A stretch of 40,324 nt of DNA, taken from the NCBI GenBank assembly GCA_035702985.1, contig DASSZD010000149.1:1-40324 (forward strand). Reading direction: 5' to 3'. Under the pieces are notes generated by a model. That model searched no databases. It had not been told where the DNA came from and worked only from the letters and a program-made list of their open reading frames with translations. The translations under genes were made by a program, and so were the position numbers. Shown here one piece after another: positions 36,596 to 40,324 of the stretch; the first letter of the stretch is position 1; each line of letters starts with the position of its first letter. The stretch is from JAKAXG01 sp035702985 (GTDB lineage: Bacteria > Actinomycetota > Acidimicrobiia > Acidimicrobiales > Palsa-688).

Positions 36596-39100
36596 TCATG
36601 ACCGCAGCACGCTGCGGATCCGCCGGGAGTACTCCTGGGCCCGGGCCCGGGCGTCGGTGTCGGTGGACGCCTCGGCCCACACGTGGGTCAGGGGCTCCTC
36701 CGGGTCGGGGAACACCAGGGCCCATCCGTCGTCGTGGAGCACCTTGACCCCGTCCACCAAGAGGACCTCCCGGTCCTTGGTCCACTCCATGACCGTCCGC
36801 ATGACCATGCCCTTCTTCTCCCACGGGGTGACCACCGACTCGTGGGCCAGCCGGACGGCCGGCAGGCGGGACACGATGTTGGACAGGCGGGTCCCGGCGG
36901 TGGCGAGCAGGCCGAGGGTCTCGACCAGGGTGGCCACCGCGTCGTAGGCGGGCAGGAACGCCGGGAAGATGTAGCCGCCCTCCTGGCTGGCGGCGAAGCG
37001 GACACCGGGCTGGGAAGCCACCTCCATGAGCGAGGGGGTGGACAGCTTGGTCCACAGCAGGGTGGCGCCGGAGTTGTCGCACATGGCCTCCACGCTGCGG
37101 CTCACCGACACCGGCAGGGCCACGGTGGGGGCGGCGGCTCCCCGCTTGTCCGCCTCGGCCAGGACCAGTTGCAGGAGGGTCATCAGCCCCTGGTCGTCGG
37201 AGAGCACGTGCCCGGTGTCGTCGACGAAGGTGATGTACTCGCCGTCGGTGTCGATGACCGCCCCCAGGTGGGCGCCCGACGCCTTGACCAGGCGGGACAC
37301 CTGCGAGGCGTGCTCCCACCGGTCGAAGGTCAGCGACTGGCGGGTGGACGCATACGGGTTCACCGACAGCACCTCGGCACCCAGCTTGGACAGCACGTTG
37401 GGCATCACGAAGCTGGCCGCCCCGTAGGCGTAGTCCAGCACCACCTTGAAACGGGCGGCGCGGATGGCCTCCACGTTGACCCGGTCCATCAGCTGGGCGG
37501 TGTAGAACTCGGCGGTGCGCATCGGGTAGCGCAGGTCGCCGATCTCGCCGGCCAGGGACCGCCGGTAGTCCTCCCGGTAGAAGAGCCGCTCGATCTTCTT
37601 CTGGGTGGCCTCGGAGATGTCGATCCCGCTGGCGTCGAAGAACCGGATGATCACCGACTGGGGGTCGTCGCGGGCCAGCCGGACCGACACCCCGCCGTCG
37701 CCGCGCTCGTTGCGGACCCCGAAACGGGTCACCGGCACGGTGGCCACCTCCAGGTCGGCCACGTCCACTCCTGAGGCGTTGAGACCCACCATCACCGCCC
37801 GCTTGAGCACCCGGGCCGCCCGGCTGGTGTCCCGGGAGGCCACCACCGTCGACCCCTTTTTCATGGTCGTGCCGTAGGCCATGGCCAGCCTGACCGCCAG
37901 CTCGGGCGAGATGTCGACATTGGCCAGACCCTCCACCCCGGTACGGCCGAACAGGTGGCGGGCGCCCCTGGACTCCCACACGATCGACGAGTTGACGATG
38001 GCCCCGTGCTCGACGGTCTTGAACGGGTACACCTTGACGCCCGGGTTGATCACGGCGTGCTCGCCTATGAAGCACTCGTCGCCGATGACCACCCCCTCCT
38101 CCAGCCGGGCGCCGCGGCGCAGATCGCTGGACCGCCCGACGACAGCGCCCCGCAGGCGGACCCCGGGACCCAGGTACACGTTGTCGTGCACCACGGAGCG
38201 CTCCACGAACGAGTCCGGCCCCACCCTCACGTTGGAGCCGAGCACGGTGTACTGGCCCAGGTGGGCCCCGGCCTCGACCCGGCAGTAGTCGCCGATGATG
38301 GCCGGCCCGTCGATGCTGGCGGCCGGGTCGATCTCCGAGCCCTCGCCCAGCCAGACCCCGTCGCCCACCCGGAACCCGCCGATGTCGACCGCCACCTGGC
38401 CGTCGAGGACGTCCTGGTGGGACTTGATGTAGGCCTCCAGGGTGCCCACGTCCTCCCAGTAGCCGTCGGCGACGTAGCCGAAGACCGGCATCCCGTCGTC
38501 GAGCATGCGGGGGAAGACCTCGGAGGAGAAGTCCACGCTCTTGTCCGGCTCGATGTAGTCGAAGATGGACGGTTCGAGGACGTAGATGCCGGTGTTGATG
38601 GTGTCGGAGAACACCTGACCCCAGGTGGGCTTCTCGAGGAACCGCTCGATGGATCCGTCGTCGCGGGTGATGACGATGCCGAACTCCAGGGGGTTCTCCA
38701 TGGATTTGAGGCCGATGGTGGCCATGGCCTTGCGCTCCCGGTGGAACTCCACGATCGACCCCAGGTCGATATCGGTGAGCACGTCGCCGGAGATGACCAG
38801 GAACGGCTCGTTGAGCTCGTCCATGGCGTTGCGGACCGATCCGGCGGTGCCGAGGGGGGTCTCCTCGGTGGCGTAGACCATGTTGACCCCGAACTCCGAA
38901 CCGTTTCCGAAGTAGGTGCGGATGGCGTTGGCCTGGAAGGCGACCGTCACCACGATCTCGTCGAAGCCGTGCCGCTTCAGCAGCTCGATGATGTGCTCCA
39001 TCATCGGCCGGTTGGCGATGGGCATCATCGGCTTGGGGGCGTTCGAGGTCAGCGGCCGGAGCCGGGTGCCCTCGCCGCCGGCCATGATGACCGCTTTCAT
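36596..39100 (-). CDS. nucleotidyltransferase / left-handed beta-helix / phosphomannomutase-like fusion (mutase part degenerate)
   Basis: This 834-residue protein joins a sugar-nucleotide transferase domain (about 1-240; AVIMAGGEGTRLRPLTSNAP, LVISGDVLTDID, TINTGIYVLEPSIFDYI), a left-handed beta-helix (about 250-370) and a phosphohexomutase-type domain (about 375-834). It resembles GDP-mannose-type pyrophosphorylases. In the mutase part, however, the phosphoserine loop T-A-S-H-N-P is absent at the expected place (about 465-485: VSVRLARDDPQ), the metal loop D-G-D-x-D-R reads DTDGEY (near 615), and R-x-S-G-T-E-P reads FPDPEEP (near 800); only SQEGGYIF (near 705) looks conserved. A catalytic mutase is therefore unlikely. 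ATG 39100 overlaps the upstream gene by four bases. Substrate guess: mannose-1-phosphate. Confidence 0.85.
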   Translation of the reverse strand: MKAVIMAGGEGTRLRPLTSNAPKPMMPIANRPMMEHIIELLKRHGFDEIVVTVAFQANAIRTYFGNGSEFGVNMVYATEETPLGTAGSVRNAMDELNEPFLVISGDVLTDIDLGSIVEFHRERKAMATIGLKSMENPLEFGIVITRDDGSIERFLEKPTWGQVFSDTINTGIYVLEPSIFDYIEPDKSVDFSSEVFPRMLDDGMPVFGYVADGYWEDVGTLEAYIKSHQDVLDGQVAVDIGGFRVGDGVWLGEGSEIDPAASIDGPAIIGDYCRVEAGAHLGQYTVLGSNVRVGPDSFVERSVVHDNVYLGPGVRLRGAVVGRSSDLRRGARLEEGVVIGDECFIGEHAVINPGVKVYPFKTVEHGAIVNSSIVWESRGARHLFGRTGVEGLANVDISPELAVRLAMAYGTTMKKGSTVVASRDTSRAARVLKRAVMVGLNASGVDVADLEVATVPVTRFGVRNERGDGGVSVRLARDDPQSVIIRFFDASGIDISEATQKKIERLFYREDYRRSLAGEIGDLRYPMRTAEFYTAQLMDRVNVEAIRAARFKVVLDYAYGAASFVMPNVLSKLGAEVLSVNPYASTRQSLTFDRWEHASQVSRLVKASGAHLGAVIDTDGEYITFVDDTGHVLSDDQGLMTLLQLVLAEADKRGAAAPTVALPVSVSRSVEAMCDNSGATLLWTKLSTPSLMEVASQPGVRFAASQEGGYIFPAFLPAYDAVATLVETLGLLATAGTRLSNIVSRLPAVRLAHESVVTPWEKKGMVMRTVMEWTKDREVLLVDGVKVLHDDGWALVFPDPEEPLTHVWAEASTDTDARARAQEYSRRIRSVLRS

Positions 39101-39750
39101 GGTTGGGCCTGCTTGCTCACCCGGTCCTCCTCCCGCTCCCGCCGGCCGGCCGCTATGGCCTCCCGGGCCTTGGGAACATACGTCGCCGCCGAGTACCAGC
39201 CAAGGACCAATCCCGGAACAGCGAAGATCCAGGCCAGGATCTCGGCGGTCCGGTGCCAGTCGTCGTGGGCGTGGCCGCCCAGGAACAGCGGCAGGGCCGC
39301 CATCAGGCCGAACGTGCCGGCCTTGCCGCTGACCTGCACGTCCATGCGCCGGCCGCCCAGGGCGGCGACCATCAGGAAGCCGACCGCCACCAGGCCCTCG
39401 CGTGCCAGGGCCGCCACACCCACCCCGAGGGGCACGGCACCGAGCACGATGATCGAGATGGCCGCCACCCCGAGCAGGAGCCGGTCGGCGACGGGGTCGA
39501 GCACCTTGCCGAGGGTGGAGACCTGGTTGAAGCGGCGGGCCACGAAACCGTCGATGCCGTCGGAGGCGCCCAGCGCCCCGAGGAGCAGGGCGGCCGGGTA
39601 CCACCCGTCCCGATGGGGGCGCATCAGCAGCCACACGAACACCGGTATGCAGCACAGCCGGACCAGCGTGATCAGGTTGGGGACGGTGAGGATGCGGTCC
39701 TCGCCCGACCGGCCAGCCGGCGGCTGGATCACGCTGGTCGGGTCGCCCAT
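39097..39750 (-). CDS. pgsA: CDP-alcohol phosphatidyltransferase
   Basis: This 217-residue membrane enzyme belongs to the phosphatidylglycerophosphate synthase-type family. Signature D-G-x2-A-R-x8-G-x3-D-x3-D is present: DGFVARRFNQVSTLGKVLDP then VAD. It has five to six hydrophobic segments. It condenses CDP-diacylglycerol with an alcohol (glycerol-3-phosphate or an inositol phosphate). The position resembles mycobacterial pgsA2 near gcvH-garA. ATG start, with TAGACT six bases upstream, and the last codon overlaps the fusion gene by four bases (ATGA). The symbol is by family; the exact acceptor is uncertain. Confidence 0.88.
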   Translation of the reverse strand: MGDPTSVIQPPAGRSGEDRILTVPNLITLVRLCCIPVFVWLLMRPHRDGWYPAALLLGALGASDGIDGFVARRFNQVSTLGKVLDPVADRLLLGVAAISIIVLGAVPLGVGVAALAREGLVAVGFLMVAALGGRRMDVQVSGKAGTFGLMAALPLFLGGHAHDDWHRTAEILAWIFAVPGLVLGWYSAATYVPKAREAIAAGRREREEDRVSKQAQP

Positions 39751-39756
39751 GGCCGG

Positions 39757-39762
39757 AGTCTA
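39757..39762 (-). promoter_or_regulatory. -10 box (TAGACT) of the phosphatidyltransferase gene
   Basis: TAGACT on the minus strand ends six bases before ATG 39750 and begins at the stop codon of the upstream gene; possible internal leaderless promoter. Confidence 0.4.
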
Positions 39763-40191
39763 TTTAGCAGGAGCCGCTACTCCGAGGGACCAGTGCAACC
39801 GGCCCCGCCCGTCCACCTCGGTCACCGCCACCGTCACCGGCGGGCGGTGGCCGGCCAGCAGGGTGCAGTCGAAGCTGTAACCGGCTCTGACCGGCTCGGA
39901 CCGCGGGCAGGTGACCTGGGGCGGGACCCGGTCGTTCTGCTGCGCCTGGACCCCGAGGGAGATCTGCGCGGCCACGTCCGTGCCTCTCAACGTCCGCGGC
40001 GCCGGGTGGGACAGGTCCCCGGCGCCCACCGCCGCCCCGATCAGCAGCAGGGCCGCCAGCGCGATCGCCCCCGGCAGGAAGTAGCCCCGGCGCCGCCGGG
40101 CCGGGGGGGGCCGGCGGTCCGGCTCCGGCATCCGGTCCGGGGGCGCCGGGGCTGGCGGCGCTCGTCCCGCCGGCGGTGGTGCCACCCGCAT
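39760..40191 (-). CDS. DUF4333-like membrane-anchored protein
   Basis: This 143-residue protein has a Pro/Arg-rich cytoplasmic N-terminus (about 1-35), one hydrophobic anchor (RRGYFLPGAIALAALLLIGA, about 35-58), and an extracytoplasmic domain (about 65-143; DVAAQISLGVQAQQNDR, VTCPRSEPVRAGYSFDC with two Cys, VTEVDGRGRLHWSLGV). The pattern resembles DUF4333, found in many actinobacterial secreted or lipoproteins of unknown function. I use ATG 40191, but a leaderless-looking ATG at 40240 (TAGGCT box nine bases upstream) lies in another frame, and a G8 homopolymer at 40103-40110 could hold an indel linking the two. The gene may therefore be longer. Confidence 0.7.
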   Translation of the reverse strand: MRVAPPPAGRAPPAPAPPDRMPEPDRRPPPARRRRGYFLPGAIALAALLLIGAAVGAGDLSHPAPRTLRGTDVAAQISLGVQAQQNDRVPPQVTCPRSEPVRAGYSFDCTLLAGHRPPVTVAVTEVDGRGRLHWSLGVAAPAK

Positions 40192-40240
40192 TGCCGGCGG
40201 AGGGGCCGGTCGGCTCGGGGCGGGGATCGGCGTCGGGCAT

Positions 40241-40324
40241 GGCCGGATCAGCCTAGAAGCCTGGCCCGGCCCCCCGGCGGCGGCCGACCAGAAGCCCGAC
40301 CCGACCCCGGGGGGCGGCCGTCCG
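40241..40324. other. right edge without a gene
   Basis: 84 bases with a TAGGCT box on the minus strand (near 40250-40255) and otherwise GC-rich sequence; nothing further supported. Confidence 0.4.

Overview
The window is very GC-rich actinobacterial DNA, most likely from class Acidimicrobiia or a near relative. The evidence is gene content and order: Pup-proteasome genes (prcA, pafA, pafB, pafC) followed by tatB, tatC and helY, and a right end matching the mycobacterial pgsA2 / gcvH-garA-merR-DUF151-merR-gcv neighbourhood. Glycine dehydrogenase is split into two subunits, and many genes start a few bases downstream of a TANNNT -10 box, which implies leaderless mRNAs. I see no rRNA, tRNA, CRISPR array, insertion sequence or prophage. 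It reads as ordinary chromosome.

Layout. (1) 5-688: prcA, the end of a proteasome operon that continues off the left edge. (2) 727-7730: an acetate/carboxylate island. On the minus strand a LytS-type sensor kinase, a LytTR response regulator, a small DUF485-like membrane protein and an ActP-like symporter form one operon. Divergently, satP and acs form a second operon. The region between them holds three CCGTTC-core direct repeats exactly 21 bp apart, the expected form of a LytTR operator. (3) 7857-17361: pafA-pafB-pafC, lepB, ugpQ (minus), a zinc-ribbon gene, a 54-aa membrane microprotein, tatB, tatC and helY: protein modification, export and RNA handling. (4) 17416-22429: an unusual double ThyX-like protein, a LysM/lytic transglycosylase, a possible structured RNA, a very acidic DUF4193-type protein, a DUF8129-like protein, a GNAT acetyltransferase and a NUDIX hydrolase. 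(5) 22485-28677: a 624-aa low-complexity protein, an alpha/beta hydrolase, a 38-aa basic protein, a large nested palindrome, a diiron ferritin-like protein, a small zinc-finger protein whose start codon lies inside a palindrome, a tyrosine recombinase, and four 54-bp tandem repeats at its 3' end. (6) 28705-40191 (all minus): gcvPB, gcvPA, gcvT; two MerR regulators around a DUF151 nuclease; an FHA protein (GarA-like); gcvH; a nucleotidyltransferase fused to a degenerate phosphomannomutase; a CDP-alcohol phosphatidyltransferase; and a DUF4333-like membrane protein.

How the genes work together. Region 2 would sense, import (two unrelated transporters) and activate acetate to acetyl-CoA. The paf genes serve pupylation and DNA-damage regulation. 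The gcv genes cleave glycine, with the FHA protein and MerR regulators probably linking this to central metabolism; the L-protein gene is not in the window.

Most worth a second look: the 21-bp-phased LytTR sites, the four-arm palindrome and the GTGAC-type palindromes around the diiron/zinc-finger pair, the mutase domain that has lost its catalytic loops, the double ThyX protein, the 54-bp repeats beside a recombinase, and the structured-RNA candidate upstream of the DUF4193 gene.
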